This document shows, one piece after another, positions 25,241-33,844 of a stretch of DNA of 36,496 bases. This DNA is from Deltaproteobacteria bacterium (lineage in GTDB: Bacteria > Desulfobacterota > DSM-4660 > Desulfatiglandales > HGW-15), in contig JAFGFM010000227.1 in assembly GCA_016931115.1 (NCBI GenBank), forward strand, positions 1 through 36,496, read 5' to 3'. Positions within the stretch are counted from its first letter, which is position 1. Every line of letters starts with the position of its first letter. Below the pieces are notes generated by a model that saw only the letters and a list, made by a program, of their open reading frames with translations, was not told the origin of the DNA and did not search any database. The position numbers and the translations under genes are program-made.

Positions 25241-26614
25241 TTACCGATTAAAAACCTGCAAATTATTCGATTTATTTAAAAGGGGCTCTGGATTATTGTT
25301 TTGACAAAGGGTTTCCACTTCATGCTTTAGGCGTAAAAACCTTTCCAGTTCATTATTTTTCAGGATCCTTCCTGATGGGGTCTTTATTGAAGCCGGGTTA
25401 ACATTTTTCTTATTATAAAGTACCTCATAATGAAGATGAGGCCCTGTGGAAATGCCGGTTGATCCCACATAGCCTATTATGCTCCCCTGCTTTACTCTTA
25501 CACCCTTTTTTATACCTGATGCAAATTTCTTCATATGCCCATATACTGTCTGATAGCCGTTAGCATGCCGGATCCTTATATAATTACCATAACCGCCTTT
25601 TTTGCCTGCAAACTCTATAACACCATCACCTGCTGCCATGATCGGGGTCCCGGATGGAGCAGCAAAATCAAGGCCCTTATGCATACGGGTATAACCCAGT
25701 ATGGGGTGGCGACGCATGCCATAGCCGGAACTCAATCGTGCACCATCAATGGGTGTTACCATAAGGGTCTTACGCACTGAATAGCCTTTTGAATCATACA
25801 TATCTATTTCACCATCAGTGGCCTCATATCTGAAAATGGTGATCGGGCTGCCATTGGTATTAAGGGATGCATATAATAATTCATCCCCTTTAATAAAATT
25901 TCCATTTTTATCAACTACCTTCTCATAAAGTGCCTCAAAACTATCCCCGGGCTGAATATCTCTTTGGAAATCAACATCATAAGAATAGGCCCTGATCATC
26001 TTAAAAAGGACTTCCATTGGCATGCTGGCATCGAGTGCAGCGTCATATAGACTGGTCTTTATTATCACTTTTGCCTTGACTGTCTTTTTCTTAAGCTCAT
26101 ATAAAATTTCTTTTGATGAAAATTTATTTTCAGGGGAACGGGTTACCTGAATCTCCCTTGTAAGATCAGGAACAAGGCTGAGGCTATGAAATAGCATGGG
26201 GGCAGGGGTATCAGGGGTTTCAAAGTTTAATATGATCTCCTGGCCCTGACGCAACTGCCTTGGATTAAATAGCTCTGAAAGAGATGATATAATGCTAAAT
26301 GCGTCTCTCCTGTCAATCCCCGCCTTTACAAGTAGTACCATGAATGTATCACCATGAGAAACTGGAATACTTTTTTTTACTGTTTTAGGTTTATGAGGTA
26401 TCTCCTTTGTATTTTTTACACCTGCTTCAGGTAATGAGATTTTTTGCGTGTTAACTATTGTTTTATTATCATTGAAAAGATGGAGGTTAAAACAGGAAAA
26501 AGAAAAAAGGGCCAACGCCACAAAAAAAATGGCGAGAAGGAGAACAATTATTCTTCTGCTGCGCCTTTTAGTTTCACTCAGACCTCTTATGGATGGAGCA
26601 TGATCAATAAGCAT
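25241..26614 (-). CDS. membrane-anchored M23 murein endopeptidase (MepM-like)
   Basis: 457 residues. An N-terminal membrane anchor (about 21-42) is followed by a linker, an OapA/LysM-like region (SHGDTFMVLLVKAGI, LFNPRQLRQGQEI), a mixed beta region, and a C-terminal M23 domain (about 285-415). The zinc and catalytic residues are present: His312 and Asp316 in MHKGLDFAAP, His360 in VYGHM, and His393/His395 in GPHLHYEV. Such enzymes cut peptide cross-links in the periplasm. It stands alone between the partner-switch operon and the divergent sigma-54 activator. Opening of the wall for EPS export or PEP-CTERM traffic is a possible role, but housekeeping cell-wall growth is equally plausible. Confidence 0.93.
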   Translation of the reverse strand: MLIDHAPSIRGLSETKRRSRRIIVLLLAIFFVALALFSFSCFNLHLFNDNKTIVNTQKISLPEAGVKNTKEIPHKPKTVKKSIPVSHGDTFMVLLVKAGIDRRDAFSIISSLSELFNPRQLRQGQEIILNFETPDTPAPMLFHSLSLVPDLTREIQVTRSPENKFSSKEILYELKKKTVKAKVIIKTSLYDAALDASMPMEVLFKMIRAYSYDVDFQRDIQPGDSFEALYEKVVDKNGNFIKGDELLYASLNTNGSPITIFRYEATDGEIDMYDSKGYSVRKTLMVTPIDGARLSSGYGMRRHPILGYTRMHKGLDFAAPSGTPIMAAGDGVIEFAGKKGGYGNYIRIRHANGYQTVYGHMKKFASGIKKGVRVKQGSIIGYVGSTGISTGPHLHYEVLYNKKNVNPASIKTPSGRILKNNELERFLRLKHEVETLCQNNNPEPLLNKSNNLQVFNR

Positions 26615-26683
26615 TAATTAACCTTTCGGGGAATTTATTGTCTATCTAATATAATTGGACATAATTGTAAATAAAAAATCATA

Positions 26684-26723
26684 ATTAGCTAATAATTTAT
26701 TATAGTTTTTTCGCAATATATTG
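26684..26723. repeat. two perfect 10-bp palindromes in the divergent M23/activator promoter region
   Basis: ATTAGCTAAT (26684-26693) and CAATATATTG (26714-26723) are each fully self-complementary and their starts lie 30 bases apart (about three helical turns) in the 206-base gap between divergent genes. They may be operators, but palindromes of this kind are common in AT-rich DNA. Confidence 0.35.
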
Positions 26724-26820
26724 AAATATATTTAATATGTTGATAGAAAGAAACGATATAGAAAGACAGCTGCATATTATATTTATTGGCAAAAATGATT
26801 AAGAGAGGCAGGTTTAGGCA

Positions 26821-29800
26821 ATGATGATCCATCTTATGGACATAAAAGCTCAATGGCAAAAAATGGACCCTGACAGCAGGAATTTGTTTATGATAGCCGC
26901 CCTTATGCCTTCACCTTTCATGTACTCAGAAATTGATGAAATCAACGAAGGAAAAAATATTAAGCAGCAGCATCTCCTGCTAGAAAACTTCCTTTCCAAT
27001 GGTCTTTTTGATCTTGATAATAATAAGATATCCCATAACTTCAAAACTGATGATATTTCCGATTTTTTACTGGATTATGTTCCGAAAAAAAAAGTAACAG
27101 GCATTATCAGACGATTATTAAAATATTACGAAAAGAATATGCATAATAGCCCTGAAAAAGACCTTTACATGGCCGGGCTATATCTTTACGCGGATATTTC
27201 TGAGGGTCATCTTAAATACCTTGTTGAGGCCGCAAAAATGCTTTCATCATCAGGGGAGAAAAAAAAGGCCTATAGATTTTTTGACAGGGCACTGCACTTC
27301 TTTATTGATAATGCCCCTGAAAAAGAGACTATTGATTATTACCTTGAAAGCGTAATTGGAAGCCTTCAGGCATCGAGGATGATGAAGCCTCTTGAGAAGA
27401 TAATACCATTGCTGACAGATGCATGGAGGCATGCCAGATATTTTAAAAGGTGGGAGTACCTGTCTAGAATAAATCTTCGTCTGGCACGCTCCCTTGCTGC
27501 ATCAGGACATACCCAGAAAGCTATTGAATATATAAATAAAACACTTGAGATCGTAGATAATAAGGGCATCCCGTCTGCCAGGATTTTGTCAGCGCTCTGC
27601 ATGGGGCAGATCATGTTCTGGAAAGGCAGGATTATTGAAGCCCTGCAAAGTTATGAAAAAACAATATCAGGGCTTGAAGAATTCGGTGATGATACCTCTA
27701 CCCTTATGGGTGACAGTTATATGGGGCGCATATATGTGATTAACGGCAGGATTGCCAGGGGGATGGGCATGATAGAGGCTGTTTATAAAAAGGCGGTTTT
27801 GCTGAACCTCAAGGATGCAGCTCTCTTTTCGAGCATCCTATACGCCCATTCATGCATTGAGGTCGGTAATATTGATGAGGCAGAAAAATGGATACAAAGG
27901 GCATTTGAACACCCGGATAAGATCGATAACCTGATGCAGTTGATGGCAGATACATGCAATGCCTGTATCTATTATGAGAAGGGTGATTATGAGAGGGCAT
28001 TTGAATGTCACAGGCGAATCGCTGATTACCCAAAGGATACAGGATATCCTCATATAAAGAGCGACTGGTTTTTTGAATACCTGTACGGCCTTGAGTCAAA
28101 GGGATATTACTATGAAAAACTAAATTTCAATGATGCAATAACTGAATCAATTAAGGGAGATAATCTTTATTACAAGGGCATTGCTTACAGACAGAGGGCT
28201 GTTAAACAAAAGGATGGCAAACTGGATGTAATTTCCGAGCTTGAAAAAAGTGAAAAATGGCTTGAATTATCCGGAGCAGAAATTGAACTTGCCAAAACCA
28301 GGATCATGCTAGGTGATGAATACCTGAAAAGAGGTAATTCTGCCAGGAGGAAGGAGTATATGGAAAAGGCCTGGGGGTTATTTGCCAAGGTGGATCACGG
28401 CTACCTGCCCAAAGAACTAATGGCTATAATGCCCCGTGAGCGCAAGATAGAGATCATGATTGATAAGATAATCCGCATCAATGAATCCCTGGAAATATTA
28501 CAGGATGTGCCTGCATTCCTTGACAGGGTTCTGGATGTAGCAATAGATTTTTCAATGGCCACCCAGTGTGCCTATATAGCGTCAACACACGATAATACTC
28601 TTAAGGTGGCAGCAAGCAGAAACCTTGACACTGCCTTTCTTGAATCAGAGGCATTTAATTCCATTGTAAAGTTACTGATAACAGATCTTAAAGATAGAAC
28701 AGAGATATTTATACCTGATACTGAAAAATGCGAGCCTGTTTATTCAGACTACTTCAAACAGGTAGAAATAAACTCTGTGATACTCATGTCTGTTAAAATG
28801 CCTGAAAATAAACTCGGGTATATCTGTCTTTTTAACAGGCTTGGAGGTCAGCCATTTTCTGATAACCAGCTCCGTTATCTGAGGCTTTTATGCAATCAGA
28901 TATCAGTAGGCGTATCCAATATCAGGATGTTTGAAGAGATGAGGCAGCTTAAAACAAGATTCAAGGATGAAGCCCTTTTCTATAAACAGGAGATGGGAAT
29001 ATCAAATCCCATTGAAATGATAGTTGGTGAATCAAAGGCTATCAGGACGCTTAAAAACCAGATTGCCCAGGTCGCTGCAACTGACAGTACTGTCCTGATC
29101 ACTGGTGAAACAGGGGTAGGAAAGGAACTTGTTGCCAAGGCCATCCATAATTTAAGCGAAAGAAAAAACGGATCATTTATATCTGTGAACCTTGCCGCAT
29201 TACCTTCTGAACTGATAATCAGTGAATTGTTCGGGCATGAAAAAGGGGCCTTTACAGGTGCCAATGAAAGGAAAAAGGGAAGATTTGAGATATCCCATGA
29301 AGGCACAATATTCCTAGATGAAATCGGTGATCTGCCTCTGGAATTACAGATTAAGTTATTAAGGGTACTTCAGAGAGGATCATTTGAAAGGCTTGGCAGC
29401 ACTAATACCATCCACTCAGACTTCAGGGTTATTTCAGCAACCAATAAAGATCTTTATGGAGAGGTGCTTAAGGAAAAATTCCGTCAGGATCTTTATTACA
29501 GGCTCGTTGTTTTCCCTATACATGTGCCTCCGCTGCGTGAAAGAAAAGAGGATATACAAATGCTTGTATGGCACTTTATTGACAAGTTCGCAAAAAAGAT
29601 GTCAAAGCCAATCAAGTTTATCCCGAAGGAGGAGATGGAAAAGCTGCTGACCTATGACTGGCCCGGCAATGTCAGAGAGCTTGAGCATTTTGTGGAAAGA
29701 TCAGTAATACTATCAGACGGCAGGCGTATTAGTTTTTCAGGTCTTCATACTAACCGTGTTGGCACATTAACACCTGATTCATATCAATTAAATGCCTCAC

Positions 29801-29952
29801 TTGCTGATGTTGAAAGGGATCATATAGAAAAGGTGCTCAAATCCACCTACTGGAAGGTGAGCGGTCCAAAAGGGGCAGCAGAGATACTCGGGCTTAAACC
29901 GACAACATTACTCTTCAGAATGAAAAAACTTGGGATAAAAAAACCGGGATAA
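26821..29952 (+). CDS. sigma-54 enhancer-binding protein with TPR-like and GAF sensor region
   Basis: 1043 residues. Residues 1-540 are helical with TPR-like repeats (KAYRFFDRALHFF, GHTQKAIEYINKTLEI, GRIIEALQSYEKTI, KGDYERAFECHRRIA). A GAF-like domain spans about 550-720 (SLEILQDVPAFLDRVLDVAI to LRYLRLLCNQISVGVSNI). The AAA+ domain (about 738-970) has Walker A GETGVGKE (762-769), GAFTGA (809-814), which contacts sigma-54, Walker B GTIFLDEIGDL and the FRQDLYYRLVVFPIHVPPLRER segment. A Fis-type helix-turn-helix closes the protein (GAAEILGLKPTTLLFRMKKLGI). There is no receiver domain, so control is probably by ligand or protein binding to the TPR/GAF part. It is the obvious candidate activator for the sigma-54-like promoters in this locus. 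An aggtttagg stretch precedes the ATG. Confidence 0.93.
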   Translation: MMIHLMDIKAQWQKMDPDSRNLFMIAALMPSPFMYSEIDEINEGKNIKQQHLLLENFLSNGLFDLDNNKISHNFKTDDISDFLLDYVPKKKVTGIIRRLLKYYEKNMHNSPEKDLYMAGLYLYADISEGHLKYLVEAAKMLSSSGEKKKAYRFFDRALHFFIDNAPEKETIDYYLESVIGSLQASRMMKPLEKIIPLLTDAWRHARYFKRWEYLSRINLRLARSLAASGHTQKAIEYINKTLEIVDNKGIPSARILSALCMGQIMFWKGRIIEALQSYEKTISGLEEFGDDTSTLMGDSYMGRIYVINGRIARGMGMIEAVYKKAVLLNLKDAALFSSILYAHSCIEVGNIDEAEKWIQRAFEHPDKIDNLMQLMADTCNACIYYEKGDYERAFECHRRIADYPKDTGYPHIKSDWFFEYLYGLESKGYYYEKLNFNDAITESIKGDNLYYKGIAYRQRAVKQKDGKLDVISELEKSEKWLELSGAEIELAKTRIMLGDEYLKRGNSARRKEYMEKAWGLFAKVDHGYLPKELMAIMPRERKIEIMIDKIIRINESLEILQDVPAFLDRVLDVAIDFSMATQCAYIASTHDNTLKVAASRNLDTAFLESEAFNSIVKLLITDLKDRTEIFIPDTEKCEPVYSDYFKQVEINSVILMSVKMPENKLGYICLFNRLGGQPFSDNQLRYLRLLCNQISVGVSNIRMFEEMRQLKTRFKDEALFYKQEMGISNPIEMIVGESKAIRTLKNQIAQVAATDSTVLITGETGVGKELVAKAIHNLSERKNGSFISVNLAALPSELIISELFGHEKGAFTGANERKKGRFEISHEGTIFLDEIGDLPLELQIKLLRVLQRGSFERLGSTNTIHSDFRVISATNKDLYGEVLKEKFRQDLYYRLVVFPIHVPPLRERKEDIQMLVWHFIDKFAKKMSKPIKFIPKEEMEKLLTYDWPGNVRELEHFVERSVILSDGRRISFSGLHTNRVGTLTPDSYQLNASLADVERDHIEKVLKSTYWKVSGPKGAAEILGLKPTTLLFRMKKLGIKKPG

Positions 29953-29967
29953 GATACGTGTAATCCC

Positions 29968-31239
29968 TTACTTCATTATTCCCGGCAAAAACAGGCTAAG
30001 CCAAGGGCAGAATGTGATAATGATAAGAGCTATCAGGCTTATCACAAGAAAGGGCAGGGTAGAGGCATATAATTTAAGTAATGGCCGTTCCAGCCTTGCG
30101 CTTGCAACAAACAGATTTAATCCTACAGGAGGGGTGTTGTAACCTATAGCAAGGTTCACCAAAAATACCACTGCAAGGTGAAGCTGGTTAATACCAAATT
30201 CCTGTGCCATTGGAATTATGAGAGGAACAATTATCAGTATTGCGCTGAATATATCCATCATGCATCCGATAAGAAGAAGAAACAGATTAAGTATAAGGAG
30301 AAAACCTGTTTTGCTTTGCACAATACCTTTCATAAATTCAAGTATGGTCGCAGGCACAAAGACGTCTACCAGGTAATTTGTAAAACCCAGCGCAGCCCCG
30401 AGGATAATCATTATTCCTCCAACCAGTTTAAGGCTTTCGACCATTATTGAGGGGACATCTTTAAATAATCTTATTTCTTTATAAATTACAGTTTTTATAA
30501 ACAGCACATATACTACTGTTAAGCTTGCCGCCTCTGTTGCCGTACAAAAGCCTGAATAGATGCCCGCAATAATAATTAAGGGTATTGGCAGCTCCCATAT
30601 GGCGTTCCAAAAAGAGTGAAAAAGCTCAGTCAGATTAAATGAGGTCGTGTTGATGTGCCATTTTTTACCCATATAGAATGAGTAAATACAAAGCAGGAGA
30701 ATCATAATGGTTCCTGGTATAAACCCTGCTATGAAAAGCTCATCAATATTCAGACCTGATACATAACCATATAAAATGACAGGCAGGCTTGGAGGGAAAT
30801 TTAACCCGAGGCTGCCTCCAGTGGTAATCAGACCAATGGAGAAATCTTCTTTATACTGCTCCTTTAGAAGGGAAGGGAACAGAAGACCACCAAGCGCAAT
30901 AATAGTAACCCCTGTTGCACCGGTAACAGCAGTGAAAAAGGCGCATGAGATAATGGCTACTATGGCAAGCCCGCCCGGCATCCAGCCTAAAAGACTTTTT
31001 GAAAATCTGATAAGACGTTTAGATGTATCTCCTTCAGCCAGAAGATAACCTGCAAAGGTAAATAGAGGTATGGAGATTAATACCGGAGATGACGAGAGCC
31101 TTAATATCTCTATCGGAATCGCAGCAAGATTGATTCCTTCATGGTAAAGCCCAAGCATAGCTGCCGCAAATATGGAGGCAAAGAGAGGCATTCCATATAT
31201 TGTCAGCAATATTAAAATTATTACCAGTAAAATTATCAT
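29968..31239 (-). CDS. dctM: TRAP transporter large permease subunit
   Basis: 423 residues with about 12 hydrophobic segments and family stretches such as SPVLISIPLFTFAGYLLAEG near the start, TAVTGATGVTIIALGGLLFPSLL, GGSLGLNFPPSLPVILYG, and the terminal NLAIGYNTPPVGLNLFVAS. DctM carries the Na+-coupled translocation path. The ATG overlaps the DctQ stop (ATGA). It is the last gene of a four-gene TRAP operon and its stop lies 15 bases from the convergent activator gene. Substrate is unknown. Confidence 0.96.
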   Translation of the reverse strand: MIILLVIILILLTIYGMPLFASIFAAAMLGLYHEGINLAAIPIEILRLSSSPVLISIPLFTFAGYLLAEGDTSKRLIRFSKSLLGWMPGGLAIVAIISCAFFTAVTGATGVTIIALGGLLFPSLLKEQYKEDFSIGLITTGGSLGLNFPPSLPVILYGYVSGLNIDELFIAGFIPGTIMILLLCIYSFYMGKKWHINTTSFNLTELFHSFWNAIWELPIPLIIIAGIYSGFCTATEAASLTVVYVLFIKTVIYKEIRLFKDVPSIMVESLKLVGGIMIILGAALGFTNYLVDVFVPATILEFMKGIVQSKTGFLLILNLFLLLIGCMMDIFSAILIIVPLIIPMAQEFGINQLHLAVVFLVNLAIGYNTPPVGLNLFVASARLERPLLKLYASTLPFLVISLIALIIITFCPWLSLFLPGIMK

Positions 31240-31760
31240 AGCTTGTTTATTTTGCGGATGTTTATGATATTTTCAACCAGATTGATGCCAAAACGAAGTA
31301 ATAACAATAGGAATCCGGCAGGTATTATCAGGCTCCATATCCATGATTTCAACCCAAGGATTATGCCTGCTCCATGTGCGATTTCCATACTGATAAAACC
31401 GATAGAGGCTTTGAACATAAAAAAACAGATTATCATGCAGGCAATGGAGATGATAATCTCCCTTATTGAAATAAAAAAGGGGGACATAAACTGTCCAAAC
31501 ATATCTATCTTTATATGTCTATTTTTATTTGTCAGAAGTGACGCACCGATAAAGGTTATCCAGAGCAGCATCATCCTTGAAAAAGGGTCACTCCATTCAA
31601 TATTATTTAAAAGGACACTGGCAGGCCTGAAATCAAATTTTGTATATAAGGCCCTGAGTATAACGTTTAAAAAAGAAAAGATGACCATCAGGCTAAATGA
31701 CAGGATCACTAAACCGCGTTCAAGAAAATCAATAAATTGGAATATGTATTTAAATGTCAA
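31236..31760 (-). CDS. dctQ: TRAP transporter small permease subunit
   Basis: 174 residues with four hydrophobic segments, the layout of DctQ proteins, and the family stretch SRMMLLWITFIGASLLTNKNRHIKIDMF. It partners the large permease. The start is a TTG that overlaps the DctP stop as TTGA; the next in-frame ATG falls inside the first membrane segment, so the TTG is preferred. Confidence 0.92.
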   Translation of the reverse strand: MTFKYIFQFIDFLERGLVILSFSLMVIFSFLNVILRALYTKFDFRPASVLLNNIEWSDPFSRMMLLWITFIGASLLTNKNRHIKIDMFGQFMSPFFISIREIIISIACMIICFFMFKASIGFISMEIAHGAGIILGLKSWIWSLIIPAGFLLLLLRFGINLVENIINIRKINKL

Positions 31761-32794
31761 TTATTTGACCGCTCTTTATCAAGTATATTATTAACTTTAA
31801 TAAGCAGTGACTCAGGAAATATTTCTCCTTTAAGACTATCAGCAATATTATTATGTATTTTATAAAATCCTGAAAGCTCCAGTGAGCTAGGATTGGGAGA
31901 TAACTTTAACCCTTTATGATTAATAATCTTAATAGAGTCATCAGTCTGCCGAACAAGTGCAGAAGATAACTCAGCCATGGATATTTTAACTTCATCATTA
32001 AGTAACTTAATTAACTCCTCAGGAATATTATTAAAATATTCTTTAAAAATGAGAATGGCCCCTGTTGAATGGGCAATGGGAAATCCGGTCATATGACTCA
32101 TTCGTTCATTCCATTGCATAGAAAGGGCACCTATAGGGGGTGCATAGACCGTATCTATCATGTTTGTGTTTATGGCTGTTGTTACATCAGTAATGGATAG
32201 TGATATAGGGATTGAGCCCAACATGGTAAATGTTTTTCTGGAAACAGGGTCGCCTGACCAGGTCCATATCTTTAATCCTTTAAAATCATTGCTGTTTTTT
32301 ATCTCTTTTTTTGAAAACAGGTAAACGTCACCGACCTCTGCCCAGGTTATATATTCAAAGCCCTTTTTTCTAAATTCTTCTTTAAAAAGGGGGTCCAGTT
32401 CCCTGTGTACTGCATTGACCTCATTAATATTTCTGAATAAAAATGGTAAATCCATGATTCGCCACATTGGCAGGATCTCGGTTATGCCAACACCTGAAAA
32501 GGCCGCACAGTGAATTTGACCTATCCGAATCTTTTTTAAAACATCAAGCTCATCACCGGCAATCCCTCCGGCATATATTCGAAGACCTATTTTATCCTGA
32601 CTCTTTGATCTGAGTCTTTTGTCAAGTTCTCTCATATGATTGACCCATATGGAGCCATCAGGTGCAACAGTTGCAAATTTAATCATATATTGCTTTTCAG
32701 CGCCAGATGTCTCACTGCTATAAAAACAGGTACTCACAAACAATAAGAACAAGTAAGATATTAATGTTATAAAGGCTAAATTATCTCTTTTCAT
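31757..32794 (-). CDS. dctP: TRAP transporter substrate-binding protein (DctP family)
   Basis: 345 residues from the ATG at 32794, chosen over a TTG nine bases upstream because AAAGGG then sits at proper distance. A signal peptide (about 1-32) precedes a DctP domain: IKFATVAPDGSIWVNHM, IYAGGIAGDELDVLKKIRIGQIHCAAFSG, MDLPFLFRN, and FKGLKIWTWSGDPVSRKTF, where the family's conserved Arg clamps a carboxylate in many members. The adjacent TatT gene groups it with the TPR-protein-associated TRAP systems of the Treponema type, for which hydrophobic or other non-standard ligands have been suggested. The ligand here is unknown. Confidence 0.95.
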   Translation of the reverse strand: MKRDNLAFITLISYLFLLFVSTCFYSSETSGAEKQYMIKFATVAPDGSIWVNHMRELDKRLRSKSQDKIGLRIYAGGIAGDELDVLKKIRIGQIHCAAFSGVGITEILPMWRIMDLPFLFRNINEVNAVHRELDPLFKEEFRKKGFEYITWAEVGDVYLFSKKEIKNSNDFKGLKIWTWSGDPVSRKTFTMLGSIPISLSITDVTTAINTNMIDTVYAPPIGALSMQWNERMSHMTGFPIAHSTGAILIFKEYFNNIPEELIKLLNDEVKISMAELSSALVRQTDDSIKIINHKGLKLSPNPSSLELSGFYKIHNNIADSLKGEIFPESLLIKVNNILDKERSNN

Positions 32795-32815
32795 AAATAG
32801 CAACCCTTTAAATCG

Positions 32816-33682
32816 TTATATAAAATATTCATCAATATCATTTAATAAAATTTTAGCCTTTTCGCGGAATACAGAATTAATAAGAGATAGATCATCAGGG
32901 TATTTAATATTACTGCTGATGATTTCATTTAGAAGCGATATAAACATTTCCCTGTTTTGTGTTCCTACACAATAATACCGTGCATAGTAATATTGCGAAA
33001 GAAATAACAATCTTTTACCCGATATAAGTGCATTATCATAATTTTTTTTTGCCGCTTCAAAATCCCCTCCAAGCATGGATGGTTTAACTGAATGGCTTAA
33101 CGCCTTGAGGAGACTTGGGAGTCCGAAATAAAGGTCAGGATACTTTTCGGCCAGATTGTCAATACATAACTGTGCGTTTCCAAGCTGTGCGAGTGCCTCT
33201 GGTCTGTGTATATTAAGTTTTATCCAAAGGCACCAGGAGGCAGTTGCCCACATAAAACTTTCAGTATTTACCTTATCCCCCAGATAAATGAGCCTTTCAA
33301 GTAACTCTTCTCTATTTAAATTATCAGGTATACCGGGAAAACCAGCCGCCTTAAACCCGTAACTGGCTCCCCTTAAATAGAGAGAAGATGCCCTCTCATC
33401 ATCAACCCCTTCAATGAAAAGCAGGCTATAGCCGCAATAACCAATAGATAATAACCTAAGAAGATCAGAATGTTGAGGATCACTTTTTAACAATCCCTCT
33501 AATATTTTCAAATTGCCGGGGATCGCCTGTTGAGCTATCGCATAATCGCACTCTTCAAAGATGGATAATGATATATTGTTTAATAATTGCGGTGACATCC
33601 TGACAGCTATTTTCATGCAACCCGCTTCTGTCATTAAAAAGATAATCAGAAATAAAAGAAAATATGGTATTTTTATTTTCAT
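32816..33682 (-). CDS. tatT: TatT-like TRAP-associated lipoprotein
   Basis: 288 residues. A lipoprotein signal ends in MTEAGC (Cys about residue 22). The rest is helical with TatT-family features: AIAQQAIPGNLKILEGLLKSDPQHSDLLRLLSIGYCGYSLLFIEGVDDERASSLYLRG is the characteristic first third, followed by further TPR-like helices (EALAQLGNAQLCIDNLAEKYP, FEAAKKNYDNALI). In Treponema pallidum the homologue (Tp0956) is a TPR lipoprotein that pairs with the substrate-binding protein encoded next to it. It is the first gene of the TRAP operon, 21 bases before DctP. Confidence 0.88.
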   Translation of the reverse strand: MKIKIPYFLLFLIIFLMTEAGCMKIAVRMSPQLLNNISLSIFEECDYAIAQQAIPGNLKILEGLLKSDPQHSDLLRLLSIGYCGYSLLFIEGVDDERASSLYLRGASYGFKAAGFPGIPDNLNREELLERLIYLGDKVNTESFMWATASWCLWIKLNIHRPEALAQLGNAQLCIDNLAEKYPDLYFGLPSLLKALSHSVKPSMLGGDFEAAKKNYDNALISGKRLLFLSQYYYARYYCVGTQNREMFISLLNEIISSNIKYPDDLSLINSVFREKAKILLNDIDEYFI

Positions 33683-33828
33683 GTATTCTATTTTAAATTA
33701 AATATTAATTATTTATCATAAATAAAATAGTACAGGCAAGAAGAAAACCGGACAATTTAAATGTATAAATTAAAAGTTTTTCTGGTGTTTGTAATTTTTT
33801 TCATTATAATTGATAACTTTGCACAAAC

Positions 33829-33834
33829 AGGAGG
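33829..33834 (+). promoter_or_regulatory. ribosome-binding site that fixes the rfbD start
   Basis: AGGAGG lies 10 bases before the ATG at 33845. The frame is open to an ATG at 33761, but that would add a 28-residue hydrophobic leader to a cytosolic Rossmann enzyme. Confidence 0.7.
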
Positions 33835-33844
33835 ATCTCTTTAT

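Noticed and set aside
31243-31794. 183-codon open frame on the + strand
   Set aside because: It runs antisense to the dctQ gene and the end of dctP, which have clear family matches; its translation has no recognisable features.
33736-33749. GG-N10-GC on the minus strand before the TRAP operon
   Set aside because: The -24 half reads CGGTTTT and the -12 half TTGCC; the match is too weak to call a promoter without data.
33761-33844. Possible N-terminal membrane leader on RfbD from an upstream ATG
   Set aside because: A perfect AGGAGG precedes the later ATG, and the family starts directly at the nucleotide-binding strand (MKILLLGSSG).
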